A DNA stretch of 64,000 nucleotides. It comes from Drosophila persimilis. Its lineage: Eukaryota > Arthropoda > Insecta > Diptera > Drosophilidae. Location: the NCBI RefSeq assembly GCF_003286085.1, contig NW_020825288.1, positions 7,936,001-8,000,000 of the forward strand, given 5' to 3'. Every line of letters begins with the position of its first letter. Within the stretch, counting starts at the first letter, position 1. The notes under the pieces are model-generated. The model was given only the letters and a program-made list of their open reading frames with translations, ran no database searches and had not been told where the DNA came from. Shown piece after piece: positions 24,801 to 35,990 of the stretch. A program made the position numbers and the translations under genes.

Positions 24801-27800
24801 GACCATCATAACGTTTCCTGTTGTAGTACAGGGTACAGTCGAGCTTCCAACACAGATTCAACAAAAAAACATGAATGCTTAAAGGGCAGTCCTCGTACCA
24901 GTACATAATCTGTTCATTTTTTTGTTATCTTTGTATATTTTGCATATCATGTTAACTTTTATGTAAATAAACATAAAAATTTACATAAAATGTAAATTAC
25001 ATTGTCAGATACTTGAAGCAAGACCCGTCATCATACATGTTTACATAATGATTGAATCGTAAAAATTAGTCTTAATTAGGACAGGTTTTTTGTTTCTATA
25101 CATTTGATTAAAGAATAATAGGAGGAAAATATGTCTATCCTGGTATGAAAGTTCGTTTCGGGTAAGTCGTCTTTAGGGAAGTTGTACTGTAGTGGTCACA
25201 ATACGAGTATGTACAATGAAACTTCTCTTCTCCTGCAAAAGACACTTGTTCGCTTGTTGGCAGTTCGCCAAGTTCGTTTCAAAACCATTTCATTTAATGG
25301 CCCTGAAGCGGTCTGTAGTACGCTTTACTAACTACAGTCTGCAGTCTACAGTCTATTCATTCGCATGCTGATTTGCCCGGCGACGGCTGTTTCTACTGCT
25401 TTTATAACGGCTACCCCCCCACGGTTTTTCCTGCAGCTAGACCCTCCTTTGTTCAGTTCTTCTCCTGCTTATCCAACAGTTGCTGCTGGTGTTAGTAATT
25501 GGATTGAGCAACAGCAACAAGTTCTGCTGAAGTGCCCGTCATATTTCTCACTTTCTAGGCCCCACTCCTCCCACCATTCCACGTGCTGGATACATGAGTT
25601 GCTGCAGCTGAACGACTGTATAACAGAAGCTCATAATTCGCTTATTATTGTACAATGGATAACGAGTCGTTTATTGAAAATGACAAGCAGAACAACGGAA
25701 CAAAAAGCGCTCCATTTACCTCTGGCGCTACAGAAAGCGGGCTTCTCTACACTTAACAAAATTGATTATATGCGAGGAAACATAATCTCGCAACTAGATT
25801 AAATTTCAGAATATAGTTTTAAGAAAAACATGAAAACCGAAGTGCAAACCAAATCATGCATAGACCTTTCTGCGAACAAAAAAAAAACTCCAACAGATTA
25901 TTGGATTTAATTGGAGAGGAAACTTTTGCCACGCAGCCAACCGAACTTCTTGAAGCTTCCTCAAGCGTTAATTGGGAGAGCGAAATTCAAGCGAAGAGCG
26001 AAAGGAAGCTTAAGTAGAAACGCCTTCGGAGAGCTTAAGTACAATTGACAAACTTCGAATTTGCGTGCAAGTCGATGCATGACTCAGTTCGCAGTTCTCA
26101 TGATACTTTTTATTAACAAATGCCCGAGCGAAGTGCATCTGTATTCGCATTCATCCACTCATCCGGTCGGTCTTTCAACAGTTCCACAGCATCGCTGTCA
26201 CTGCAACGTCGACAAATGATTCAATTTGGAAATTTTACATTGTACGTACAATACGGGCTTATTTATGTACTTGTTTCCACTCAATTTATACCAGCTTAAT
26301 TAGAATCGTGTTCTCCTCCTATATGAGTATATACCCCGTACAATGTAGCATTTATAAAAGTAACGAAAGCTTTGCGGTTTTGGGGGTTTACGGTCAAAGT
26401 ACAAACATACATATATGTACATATCTCCAGCATATATTTATTTATTAAATCTCCACAACCACGGCACGTGACAGGATCGATCTCAAAGTGTAAGAGAGAG
26501 AGAGAGAGAGAGAGAGCGAAATCTCTGGGTTGAAAGGGAGACGGCCTCTGGCGGTGTATTTTGCACTCATAAGAGTTTAAGTTACAGATAATTAAGTTAT
26601 TTGCCCGCCGGTCAACCTCGACAGCGTCGTTAGATAAAAACAGGCAGCGTGAATTAATTCTCTCAAGTCACTTTTACTCCGAGGGCGGGGAGGAGAGCAA
26701 GTGGAAGTGGAACTGGAACTGGAACTGGAACTGTAGTACTAGTCATGTAAATTTCCCCCATTGCACAATTGAAGGCGACCTTTGTCTATGGCGACATGCC
26801 AATTAAAATCCCGTTGATTGGAAAGAAATGAAATATGAGAAAATCCCCAAAGCAGCAAAAACAAAATAATGGAATCTTAGCTTCGGATGGGGCATATGAA
26901 GCTCTGAATACCCTACTTTGCAAATCGATTTTCGAACTGAAAAAGATTGGATTACCTTGATGATCAGTCTTTTATGATATTTTGTGAAATATTTTCGATT
27001 CTTTATTTTTCCAAAGCCAAAAACCAATAGGGACCTGGCTGTAACCAGTTGGCGGCCAGTGTCTGACATTAAGACCATAACTAGATCAGATCGCTCGCTC
27101 ATACATATGTAGGTACAGTAGCTACAGGTGCTGGCAGTGAGGCAACCATCCAACGAACCCGACCCAACCCAACCTCTGGTAACCACATTGCATGCACTGC
27201 ACTGCACTCTGCTGAATCTTAAGTGCGCATATATAATTATCCATTCAGTGGCATTAGTCAATAAGCTGCGGTTTCCATTGCTCTTGCTTTTAACCAGAAT
27301 CATTCGGGTGGCTGGCTGGCTGGCTGCATGAGAAACCTAATTTAAGTGAACTTTAATGACACACTAATTAGATGTATTCGTGGAAAATCCTCCTTTGTAA
27401 ACAAGACCAATTAGGAGCTTTCGTCAAATCGACAAAATGCGGCATTCCGCGTATTCCGACAATAATATATTCGTTTTGATGTCCTTGCTTACTCTCATAA
27501 TAACAAATATTACAATGAAAAGATTTGTTCCCCCTATTTGTATCCATTTGGAAAAATCGAATACAACATTCAGCTTCTATGCCTTCACAGAATTCGATTT
27601 GTTGCTCTGGTTCGGGAAGGGAAAATAATGATGCGCTCACTTTCTAGAAGACTTTAACAAACATCCAAATGAACCGAATGTACCCTTTGTTCGTTACAAG
27701 TAGCGTTTTTGCAAAGCTCCCACAAAAGGGACATTTCGTGGAGTTTCCTTTATTTGTGTGTTTGCTTTTCTTTCGTTTCCTGGCAACACCACGATTCCTC

Positions 27801-27956
27801 CTCCACCTCTCCCCCACAATCGATGGCACTTACCTCATGGGCTTTGGGATGCTGGTGCTGACAGTTGTGTGCGTTGGCCGTCGCCAGAAGCCAGCAGCAG
27901 AGGCCAAGGGCCACAAGGAATGTGCCCGGTTGGGTCTGCAGCGGAGGCAAGCCCAT
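15805..27956 (-). CDS. Invadolysin: Invadolysin, M8 (leishmanolysin-type) zinc metalloprotease
   Basis: Nine coding exons on the minus strand: 27956-27834, 20615-20464, 18015-17985, 17901-17819, 17735-17624, 17549-17164, 17099-16686, 16613-16321, 16265-15805. Phases agree throughout and give 684 residues, the family length. There is a signal peptide ([17 protein letters not shown]), a propeptide, the zinc site HEILHALGF, the third histidine in [15 protein letters not shown] with its Met-turn, many cysteines, and a hydrophobic tail ([17 protein letters not shown]) suited to a GPI anchor. M8 proteases cleave extracellular and cell-surface substrates; in Drosophila Invadolysin is known for roles in mitosis, cell migration and lipid droplets. 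Exon 3 is only 31 bases. Intron 1 (7.2 kb) hosts another gene on the opposite strand; intron 2 is 2.4 kb. Confidence 0.95.
18016..20463 (-). other. Invadolysin intron 2, no gene seen
   Basis: Contains CGACT repeats (19088-19117), an ACAGAT hexamer array (19142-19170) and AT-rich sequence. No supported coding region. Confidence 0.6.
22469..23168 (+). CDS. DUF1091-family small secreted protein, nested in an Invadolysin intron
   Basis: Four exons, 22469-22525, 22576-22722, 22780-22956 and 23010-23168, all phase 0, give 179 residues. The first exon encodes a signal peptide ([16 protein letters not shown]); the rest has the DUF1091 pattern: [82 protein letters not shown]. The family is large in Drosophila, secreted, [18 protein letters not shown], and without a known biochemical function. 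The last join (SCPYL to AGTELTL) adds about ten residues relative to the usual spacing, so the exon 4 acceptor may be wrong or the gene may carry an insertion. The gene lies antisense within intron 1 of Invadolysin. A shared transcript is excluded by strand. Confidence 0.75.
23169..27833. other. Rest of Invadolysin intron 1
   Basis: No supported gene. Contains a GA microsatellite (about 26491-26516), a GGAACT hexamer array (about 26706-26733), a palindromic CATACCCTTGG/CCAGGGTATATG (about 23584-23606) resembling ends of dispersed repeats, and (TCTG)n near 23915. The longest open frame (145 codons at 25365) is low-complexity and has no family features. Confidence 0.5.
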
Positions 27957-29089
27957 GTTTAGGGCGTGGGACTCGTACTCTGAATATAGCTAATTATAGA
28001 TTCCTGGACAGGATTGTTGCATCGTTTTCGCCGAAGCAGTCACTCCACAGGATGGATGGTGAATCTCTTTCTTATTGGAGTGCGCGTTCACTGGACCATT
28101 TGGTAGTTCGCTTATGACGGCATTCGTTGTTGTACGAGTATTTGTTTGCTTTGTCAATTACTCGTAAATCGCGCTCTGCGAAACCGGTCCCTCTGCTGCC
28201 CGCCCCCGGTTCCTTTCCACACACACACACTCACACGTACAACCGCATGTATGTATGGGTGTGCATAAACTACACCACTGAAAGAGTGCGGCCTTTGGAC
28301 TACTTTTGTTTTTGGGTGGGTGTGTCCCGCGCGAATTCGACCCACGCCGCTGCAGCAGTCTTAGATTTAGTTTCTTTTGCAGCAAGCGGCTTGGCGCAGC
28401 CACAACATCCACATAAATGTCAAATTCTCATGAACTTCCCGGCGGCAGAATGCATTGCACGGTCCCTATTTCTCTGGCTTATTTATCCGAGCAACACATT
28501 TACAAATCAGCGTCCATTTAATCGAATGTTTTCATTGATCAAAACGTTAAACACACAACAAACAAAAACAATGACGCGGGTGGGGGGTAACTCCACAGCG
28601 ATAGAGCGTCCTGTGCGAGGGGAGGTTGGGTGGTGTTGTTATTTTTGATAAATCGAAATATCAATAAGGGATATTGTGTCTCTACCTTAACATTGTATCA
28701 ACGCAATTGATATTCTAAATTTTTATAAACGTATTCGGCGTTACTTCTGTTTTCTGGGTTTCGCGACCGCGGCGGTTTTATCCACCACCGACGTTGGACT
28801 AGTTGGGGCTAGTATTGGGGCTTGCTTGTTGAAAACAGAAGGGGGGGTTAGAGATTCTAATTTTTACCTGCCAATATATCGATATATATTTTGTTCTGAT
28901 ATTTTTAGGTGATATGTATTGTACCTGCGAAATGGTGTTATTTTTGCGGATACATCATCAACGGAACTACTTTTCTGAGTAAATAGATGATATTTTGATT
29001 TTTCACTTCTCCAATCTTCATTTTTATGTATCTTAGCGATGCATAGGTATTTATCGATACTTTTATGCGATAGGCCACGATATTCCTCT
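27957..29089. other. Invadolysin 5' region and intergenic DNA
   Basis: The promoter and 5' UTR of Invadolysin should lie just right of 27956. A DRE-like TATCGATA occurs near 28876 and another near 29053. No gene is supported in this stretch. Confidence 0.4.
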
Positions 29090-29400
29090 ATTTTGATATT
29101 CCGTTGAATATTGCTGGCCAACTAGAAACACTCAGCGCAAAAAATAAATTTTGCCCGATTAATCAATCATTTTTCTACAATATTGGCTAAATTTAAAAAC
29201 TCCTTTTACTGGATTGTGTTTAAAATAAGGCTTGAACAAGGAGCTCAAAAGATATGTCCCCTTTTTTACATGGTAACTACAACAAGCTAAAAGAGAATAT
29301 TTTTCCTTAATCAGTTAGATTCCTGCATATTTTTGGTAGCTTAGATACCTTTAAAATTTAGAGACTATTTTTGTACACCTACTAAAATAAAAAAATCACA
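29090..29400 (+). repeat. Diverged copy of a dispersed repeat also found in the twins intron
   Basis: The stretch starting TTTTGATATTCCGTTGAATATT and [10 protein letters not shown] GATTAATCAATCATTTTTC, TACAATATTGG and TTTAAAATAAGG parallels 54461-54600 (TTTTGATCTTCCGTCGAATATT, GATTAATGAATCAATTTTC, TACAAGATTGG, ACTAAAACAAGG). No coding frame is shared. It resembles an old nonautonomous element. Confidence 0.5.
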
Positions 29401-29817
29401 AACATTTCATCAGTCACCTTTTGCACACCTTGCCATCTTCGATATATACCCGCTAAATTTCCTGCTTATCGATATTTTTTGTTTGCATTCGAAATTGGGC
29501 AATGGGAGTAACTTGAATAAATAAAACTCTTGAGTTTAAAGCCGTTGAAACGTACTTGGCCTCGTCGCATGCACTGGCTGGATACATATCGTTCCATGGT
29601 GAGTTGATCACTTTATCCATGCTCCAACTTCCATAAATTAATCTGAAACCAGATCCCAGTACAAGTAACATCGGCATTAGCTGTGACAGCAATTAGTTCA
29701 ACAGTAGAACTGAGCATTTACAAACTTTCTGATTTCCAAACTACACTTAAAATTATTATTGTTATAAATTGATTTTTTTTTTTTTTTTTTTATTGCATTA
29801 CTTTTTAAATATTCAAT

Positions 29818-31949
29818 ATGCCACTAATCCCGATTAACATTCGCCGTGAGTTACCAGTCCCCTAGCATTTATGAACCCAACATACTCCTCTTCAATTCAT
29901 TGCAGACACGAAGGCTAGCTACCTTCGCTCATTGGTAAATAATTTATGGGTGAGTTGCTTCGATAGAAGGGTGGGCGGGGAGCCTGAGCACCTAATAAGT
30001 AAAATTCTCCAGGTCGAGAGTGATGAATCGAGCTCACCGGCACTTACATCCCGATCCAGGAGGTCAATGTCGCTTGGGAGGTATTCGAGAGGTGGGGTTC
30101 CAGGAAAGTTCAAGGGCAGCACTGCCTCAACTTCATTTCCAGTAATGGACTCCGACTCCTGCCAGGGGTCTGAACACGAGCCTAAGACAGACTTAGAGAA
30201 GCCACAATCCAAAATCCTGAGACCAGCGATAGACCTAAACATCACTGCTGAGCAGCCCCAGAGCCTCGTAACGACGGAAGACGACACACGTAGGTTTAAC
30301 CCCTCATCTCATTTCCCTCGGGTCCTTTTTTCGAATCTCTTGCAGTCCAGGGCGAATCCCACATGCGAATCCAGATGCTGGAATCCCATCAATCGGATCT
30401 TGTACAATCGTTGGGGTCATTAGATCCGCTACAGTCCGAGATGATTGGCACGTACAAATGTATGCCCCTTGTGCCCGACGAAGACAGCAAGTGGGTTGTC
30501 CAAAATAAAGACCCGATCTTGAATTTGCGTGAGTTTCTGAGGATTAAATTCCCATCCTAAACAACACCAGCGTCTTTCCTTTTGTAGCCACAGAGTGTGT
30601 GCAAGATCTTAAGGATCATTGCCAGGCTGCCGTGGATTCGGGCTTCATGTTGCTCTACGATCAACTGGAGCGCATCCGGTTGGCCAACGACGAGTTCCAG
30701 GCGTCCCAACAGAAAGAGGAGCTCCTAGTCAACCTAAAGAGTCTTCTGGTATGACTGAATAGCACACGCTTAAACTGTAGGACTCAGGCCTCTCCCTTTT
30801 AGCTGCGGAAACATAAAGAGTTTATGGACGCTCGGATCTTAGAGATCACAAAGACTCACAACGAAAAGATGCATCGGCTCCAGGCGGACTTCGAGGTTAA
30901 GTTGAAGGCGGAGCAGGACAAATATCACCCGAAGTTGGAGAAGCTGCAGAATTTGCTGCGGGACTGCGAGGCACAAAGAGACGATTACGAAAGGCAGCTG
31001 AAGCATAAGGACAACACCATTGAATCGATAATGGCTGAATCAAACAAGAAAATGTCTCTGTGAGTGAAGCGACCACATCCCAGATGAACTGTGTCTAACT
31101 TATCTATCTTTAAATAGCAATTTGGATCTGGAGCATCAATTGGCGGAGTCGATTGCTGAGCTGGCCCGGACACGGATCGAGCTCGTCGAGAGCAGGGAGC
31201 ATATGGCTTATCTGGAGGCCGAATGGAAGGAGGAACACGAGCCCCACGAATCAGAGGAGAGCACTCAGAGTATGCAGCAGGCGCTTATAGATCTGGAACA
31301 TGTCAAGTCAGAGCTATATGGGTCCCAGCAGCTGGTGGGCGAAATGAGGGCACAAGCGAAACGCGACGACTTGATGATATGCCGGTGCACCGAAGAAATC
31401 AATGCCTGTCGTCTGAAGGAAACTGACAGCCAAAGAGCTTATCAAAAACTTTGTTTGGAATCTGCCGACAAGGACACACAGATAAATAAGGTCCTTTGTC
31501 GAGGAATAGCCCTTAAAATATGCTTTTTATATATGTATTTCTGGTTGCAGATGCGCCTCAAGCTGGACTTGATGGAGGAGCAGCTAAGCCATGCCTATGA
31601 AAAACAGGCGCTCCAGAAGCAGGAAATCAGACGCTTGGAGGAGTTTACAAAAGTGTCAGAGGAGGAAAATGCTCGCGTCACGGTCGAAAGGGACCAGTAT
31701 CAGGTAGACAAAAACACTGAGAAACAGCAGGTTGAAAACCTAACGCAGCAGCTGTAAGTACTGAAATTTGTCGCTTTTTTCTAGCCCTAATATGATTTTA
31801 AACAATTTCCGATGTGCAGTCGGCAATTTGTAGACTTTCTTCTTAACAAAGGGAAACCCCCAGCTATCGTTGAAGGTCTCATCCACGTTTGCAATAGATG
31901 TGGCTGCATACATCAACGGCAGCATCAATCTAGATCCACAGTCGCGTAA
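29818..31949 (+). CDS. Unidentified coiled-coil protein
   Basis: Nine exons: 29818-29845, 29906-29949, 30013-30289, 30346-30528, 30588-30748, 30803-31059, 31118-31490, 31551-31753, 31820-31949, giving 551 residues. The N-terminus (MPLIPINIR) and a Ser/Pro-rich stretch lead into long heptad-rich helices from about residue 200 to 510 (for example LEHQLAESIAELARTRIELVE). The C-terminus has a compact Cys/His group, CNRCGCIH. I do not recognise the family; the coiled coil and polar N-terminus would fit a cytoskeletal, centrosomal or ciliary protein. Two short introns (29950-30012 and 31491-31550) are multiples of three and open, so retained forms are possible. The donor at 31491 (AAG|GTCCTT) is poor, but reading through would insert a hydrophobic ICFLYMYFW run unlike its surroundings. 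Confidence 0.75.
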
Positions 31950-32642
31950 GTTGGGGAAACGCAGGGAGCGCAGCAGCAACAGCGCAACCAACAAAGAGCA
32001 CTTGATATTGAATAATATTAAATATATAAATAAATACTGTTTTCACGTTTGGAGTTGTTAGTCAAAATTGCATTTTCGTTTTTTTGTACCTCCGTTTTTC
32101 AAATTTTTTTCACATTTGCTCATTTGTGATAAACTTATAATTTAGTGCTGTTAAGCGCACAATTTAGTGAACTCCGATAGTATTATCGATAGTATGAGTT
32201 TCTTTTAATTCTGAACATAGCCTGCTGTTTGGCGCCAACTTAACAAATTGACTAACATTTCAAAGGACTTTTTTTTCGTCCGATTAAATAAAATTCCATT
32301 CACTTTTCCTGAAAAGTTTTCCTTTCCTTTTAATAGGAAAACTACAGTAGGTTAATACAAATTTCTGGGGTAGGTAACGCCCATGATTTGGCCAAGCCCT
32401 TGCATTTACATTCTCGTTAAATCTTTTAAATACAAAAATATTTTTTTGAGTTGTCTTCCTATTGTTGTACAGGCACAGCCATCACTACACACATGTCCAT
32501 GCTGTAGCTTCCTTGTAATTGTATTTATGTTTAAGCATATGTTCACAACGCCATATACATATGTCTTAGACTATGCTTAAAGTTTATAATAAACATTACT
32601 TCGAGTGAAATTTTTAGGGACAGGTTCTAAGGTGTAGTAATG
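31950..32642. other. Convergent 3' region between the coiled-coil gene and Adat2
   Basis: AT-rich sequence with an AATAAA near 32029 for the coiled-coil gene and TTTATT-type (minus AATAAA) positions near 32588 for Adat2. No gene seen. Confidence 0.4.
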
Positions 32643-33125
32643 TTAATTCTTCTTTTTGGCCACTGTCGGCGCCGCCGGATTGTCGCCCTTGTAGAACTCC
32701 TTCAGCAGCGCCATGGCCTCGTCGCCGCGCACGCCTCCAGTGATTTTGATTTTTTTGCCCACCACAGCGCCGACATTCACTACCGTCTTCCCGCCGAAAC
32801 GATCGTTTTCGCAACCAAAAATAATCTCCTGGACGCCCAATGTGTGCAGGGCCGCAGAGCACATGATGCACGGCTCCACGGTGACCACCACGATGATCTC
32901 GCTGAACATTTGGCGTGCTGGCAGATTCTTCTCCCGACAGTAGGCCAAGATGGCATCGATGCAAATGAACTCGGCATGACGGGTAGCGTTCCGGGATACG
33001 TTCACTTCGTTGGCGCCACGTGCGACGACTTTGTCCTCATGCACAAAGACACAGCCAACGGGCACCTCACCTGCGTCACGGGCTCGTCGCGCTTCCATCA
33101 ACGCTTCCTCCATAAAAGCGGCCAT
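32643..33125 (-). CDS. Adat2: tRNA-specific adenosine deaminase 2 (catalytic subunit)
   Basis: Single coding exon of 160 residues. The cytidine-deaminase fold signature is complete: H50-A-E52 (TRHAEFICID) with the proton-shuttling Glu, and P85-C86-I-M-C89 zinc ligands (TVEPCIMC). VPVGCVFVHEDKVVARGANEVN matches the substrate loop of the family. ADAT2 with ADAT3 converts A34 to inosine in the anticodon wobble position of several tRNAs. The start at 33125 (MAAFMEEAL) aligns with family members; an upstream in-frame ATG at about 33191 would add a Phe-rich 22-residue extension (MSSSFVLLIFF) that looks like a read-through of leader or intron. Ends Lys-Lys-Lys-Asn. Confidence 0.9.
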   Translation of the reverse strand: MAAFMEEALMEARRARDAGEVPVGCVFVHEDKVVARGANEVNVSRNATRHAEFICIDAILAYCREKNLPARQMFSEIIVVVTVEPCIMCSAALHTLGVQEIIFGCENDRFGGKTVVNVGAVVGKKIKITGGVRGDEAMALLKEFYKGDNPAAPTVAKKKN

Positions 33126-33431
33126 TTGGCATGGAAAAATCTTCAAGGAAATTGGGGGAAAAAAAATCAACAAAACAAAAGACGACGACAAAATAGCGAG
33201 CGCTTTTCAACACTGAAGGCGCTGATCAGCTGATTAGAGGTGAGCACGATCTGATATCTTCGATGTTATCGTTTTGTTATTATTTTAAATAAATTATTGT
33301 ATATTTTATTATGAATATTTTGTACGGATTGTGAATATTTTTGGGCCTGTATGCCTTCCGATATTGCCAGCGGAATGTCCTTGAATTTTATCGATGGGTT
33401 CTTTCAGTTCACGCATTGAAAATGCCTTTGT
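33126..33431. other. Short intergenic region between Adat2 and Smug
   Basis: Holds the Adat2 promoter and 5' UTR and the short 3' UTR of Smug (same strand). AT-rich in the middle; no gene. Confidence 0.4.
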
Positions 33432-34325
33432 TTATACCTCATTACGCATGAACTGTATCAAGCCATGCTGCTCCAGAAACTCCTGAGCCTTCTCTGGCCA
33501 ATTTGTGTTGTTTACAGAACGCGGACTTGGATGCGCCAAACGCAGCAAAGACACCGCTTTGCAGTATTCCGAGCGCTGCAACGTTTGATACACATAATCG
33601 CCCACAGCCACCACCACCTGGGGCCTGACAATCTGCAACTGCTTCTCCAAGGCATCCAAGCAAACGTCACGGATCTTCTGCTTGTACGGACCCTTTAGCT
33701 CGGTCGGTGTTATGTTTTTTCCGGCAGCATCGAAGAAGGCAAGTGGACAAAAGTTATGCACAAAGCATTGTCGCGAAAATGTGTCTAGTCGGCCGCCCGC
33801 CAAACGTAGAAATAGTTCCCACAAGCGCACCCCACTACGCTCCTCTGTTTTGCACTGCAAGCCCACAACTGGTCGCTTAGGATGGATTACTGGCGGCCTT
33901 CCGACCTCTCCGGAGATCTCCATTAACTCGCTTACAGTGCGCACATTGCCAAAGGGAATCTATAAGAGGATTTTGGATTAATTGCTGACGGAGCCAAGCT
34001 GACCTGAACGTACTCCCGTTTGAGCCATGCCAGTGGGTCCCGGATTCATGCCTATGAACATGACGCGCTTCGGTCCATCTAGAAAGCGGCGCAAATAGGC
34101 GCAGTGCAGGGATGACGCGTACTCCACGGGATTGTATGTGCATGAAATGGTCGGGGGCGTGGCAAAGGTTTCAAGCGCCTCATTGAGGCTAACTTCAATG
34201 TTGTAGAACTGCTGCCACGGGGACTGAGCAAACAGAGCAGATGTGGTCTCTTCACTCATGGGTGCTTTTTTGGGGTGCTCATCAGACAGTTCCGCTGTCC
34301 GCAGGGCTAGCTTTCGCTTTATCAT
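33432..34325 (-). CDS. Smug: Single-strand-selective monofunctional uracil-DNA glycosylase SMUG1
   Basis: Exons 34325-34014 and 33959-33432 give 279 residues. The intron uses GGA|GTACGT and TTATAG. Both glycosylase motifs are visible: IGMNPGPTGMAQTG then IPFGNV across the splice junction (motif 1), and HPSPRSVNNTNWPEKA near the C-terminus (motif 2). The enzyme removes uracil and oxidised pyrimidines such as 5-hydroxymethyluracil in base-excision repair in the nucleus. Drosophila lacks a classical UNG, so SMUG1 is a main uracil glycosylase there (established knowledge). Its stop is 306 bases upstream of the Adat2 start codon on the same strand. Confidence 0.92.
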
Positions 34326-34503
34326 AACGCTTTTTGAGATTTAAATAATGAGAGCGCGAGCTGATAACAAAACAAACCGAATGACAAACCAGGGGGGAAC
34401 AGATGATTTGTGCTTCGGGGCTGCCAACCTGATTTATTAAGTGATTTCTATAGCTACAACATAAAAATGTTAAAATTAAATATACGCGCAGCTAATCCAA
34501 GCG

Positions 34504-35084
34504 TTATTTGTTATGCGTAAACTTATCCAGACTGTTTTCGTTATCGCTAATAAAGCTCTGCTTGAAGGCTTTACAATTCTTCTCTATGCTGGTCTTGACC
34601 ACACGGCCCAGTATTTCTAGAAATTGTGTCACCTACGAAAGGAGTGCAATGATGAAAAGTGGTTCCAAATGCGGCTGCTGCTGCGCACTTACCGTCAAAT
34701 CCTTTTCCGCACATCCTAGCTTGACGAATTCGCATTGCGGGGCGTGCTTCAGATGCTCCTTCCAGGGATCGTCGTCCGACTCCCAGCCATCCAGGGTTTT
34801 GCTGCATACGAAGCATGTGGCCGTGTCATTCTCCCGCTTTGTGCCCGTCCAATAGAAGCCCGCCTCAGCCATCTGCATTGTAATGTGTCTAATTATTATC
34901 GGACCAAACACAAACCATTTTATAATCCGCTTGCCTTGGATATACTACAGGACGACTGCTCGGGGAAGGGCCAGTCCTTGAAACTCTCCACACGATGTTG
35001 CTCCAACAAATTTAGTTGCCGGAACATCTCCAGCTTGTCCCCAACCACTGCCCCCGTAGCATCAGTTGCCGCCGTAGCATCCAT
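34504..35084 (-). CDS. Det: Deterin, survivin-like BIR protein
   Basis: Exons 35084-34935, 34872-34693, 34632-34504 give 152 residues. One BIR domain (about 30-100) has zinc ligands C70 and C73 (CFVC), H90 and C97, with the survivin-type GFYWTGTKRENDTATC and DDPWKEHLKH. The C-terminal helix (VTQFLEILGRVV... KNCKAFKQSF) is the part that in survivin bundles with Borealin and INCENP in the chromosomal passenger complex. Deterin has also been described as anti-apoptotic. The first intron begins with GC (TCCAAG|GCAAGC) and ends with GCAG; the only nearby GT donor would require reading through a stop. Confidence 0.93.
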
Positions 35085-35188
35085 TAGCCCTCTTGTTTCA
35101 CGTTTATCACACAAACAACAAAAAATATTTCTTGACAGACAAGCGAAGCGCGTCGTTTGTTTTGCTGTACTTAGGGATGTCAACTTTA

Positions 35189-35210
35189 TATCGATATCAA
35201 TATATCGATA
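35189..35210. promoter_or_regulatory. Pair of DRE motifs in the Deterin/Fem-1 intergenic promoter region
   Basis: TATCGATA occurs at 35189-35196 and 35203-35210, about 105 and 120 bases upstream of the Deterin start codon. TATCGATA is the DREF binding site typical of proliferation-gene promoters (also read by BEAF-32). Fem-1 starts about 0.8 kb to the right in the opposite direction. Confidence 0.6.
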
Positions 35211-35990
35211 TATGTATTTTTTGTTGATCACATATCTTTGCAAGTGTTAATTTTTTCAGCTACCGAAAATATGTTTTTCCAAAAAACATCATCGACACAA
35301 CACCTTTTTGAAATCTGACAAAATCAACACAATTTTTCAGTTGTTTCCAGTCGTTAGATCATATAGCACGGAATTTTATTCTGCTTATCGATTCTCAGTT
35401 TAAAAAATATAGGTGTTGTGTACGCGAAACGGAATTTATCGTCGTTTTGTTTTGAAACTGGCTGTCACTGGCTGGTAACAGAACAGCCTACTTTGCTGTT
35501 ATGGTGCTATGTTAGATCAGCTGTTTCAGTTATTTTCTGCTTGGAGTTGGCACACACGAAACGAAAAAACAATACAATATTTAGTTTTACACAGAAACAA
35601 ACACTAAGAAACCCAGTTATTTTTTGTTAAGTTAATACCATTCCCAGTGCAATCGGTGTTTTTCCCTTTTCCCGTGCTAAAAGTGCTGCCGTTCTACATT
35701 CGCGGAAGGTGCTCAAAATTGATTAGAAAAAAAGAAAGTACTGGGGGCCAGTCAGGCGAAAATCTACCGCAGTCACGTCCTTGGGTAGACGGGAACGCAA
35801 CCTAGTTGACGCCAACGTCCCGCCACGCCCCGCCTCGCCTGCGCTCGCCCAGTTCTGAACCGAAGTTAGTAGGTCAGTGTCGCGTCGCGCTGCAGAAGGC
35901 TCAAGGACAATCCAGGAAGCAAGCTCGTACGCACAAAGCGAGCACAGCCAGAGGCAACCACTAACATACCATCGGCGATGAAACGCGTCC
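35211..35990 (+). other. Fem-1 promoter and 5' UTR region
   Basis: No gene other than a 6-codon upstream frame ATG...TAA at 35978-35998 that overlaps the Fem-1 start codon at 35991 in another frame. The stretch from about 35640 to 35990 is GC-richer and likely transcribed leader. Confidence 0.45.

Noticed and set aside
25365-25802. 145-codon frame in Invadolysin intron 1
   Set aside because: Composition is ordinary intron DNA; no signal peptide, domain or splice partners.
28127-28648. 173-codon plus-strand frame
   Set aside because: Low-complexity codons, microsatellite (ACAC) inside, no splice or family support; likely chance in the Invadolysin 5' region.
29453-29692. 79-codon minus-strand frame upstream of the coiled-coil gene (and a plus-strand frame with a donor-like CATG|GTGAGT at 29598)
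   Set aside because: Both strands are open in part and neither has family features; could be a small gene but the evidence does not choose a strand.
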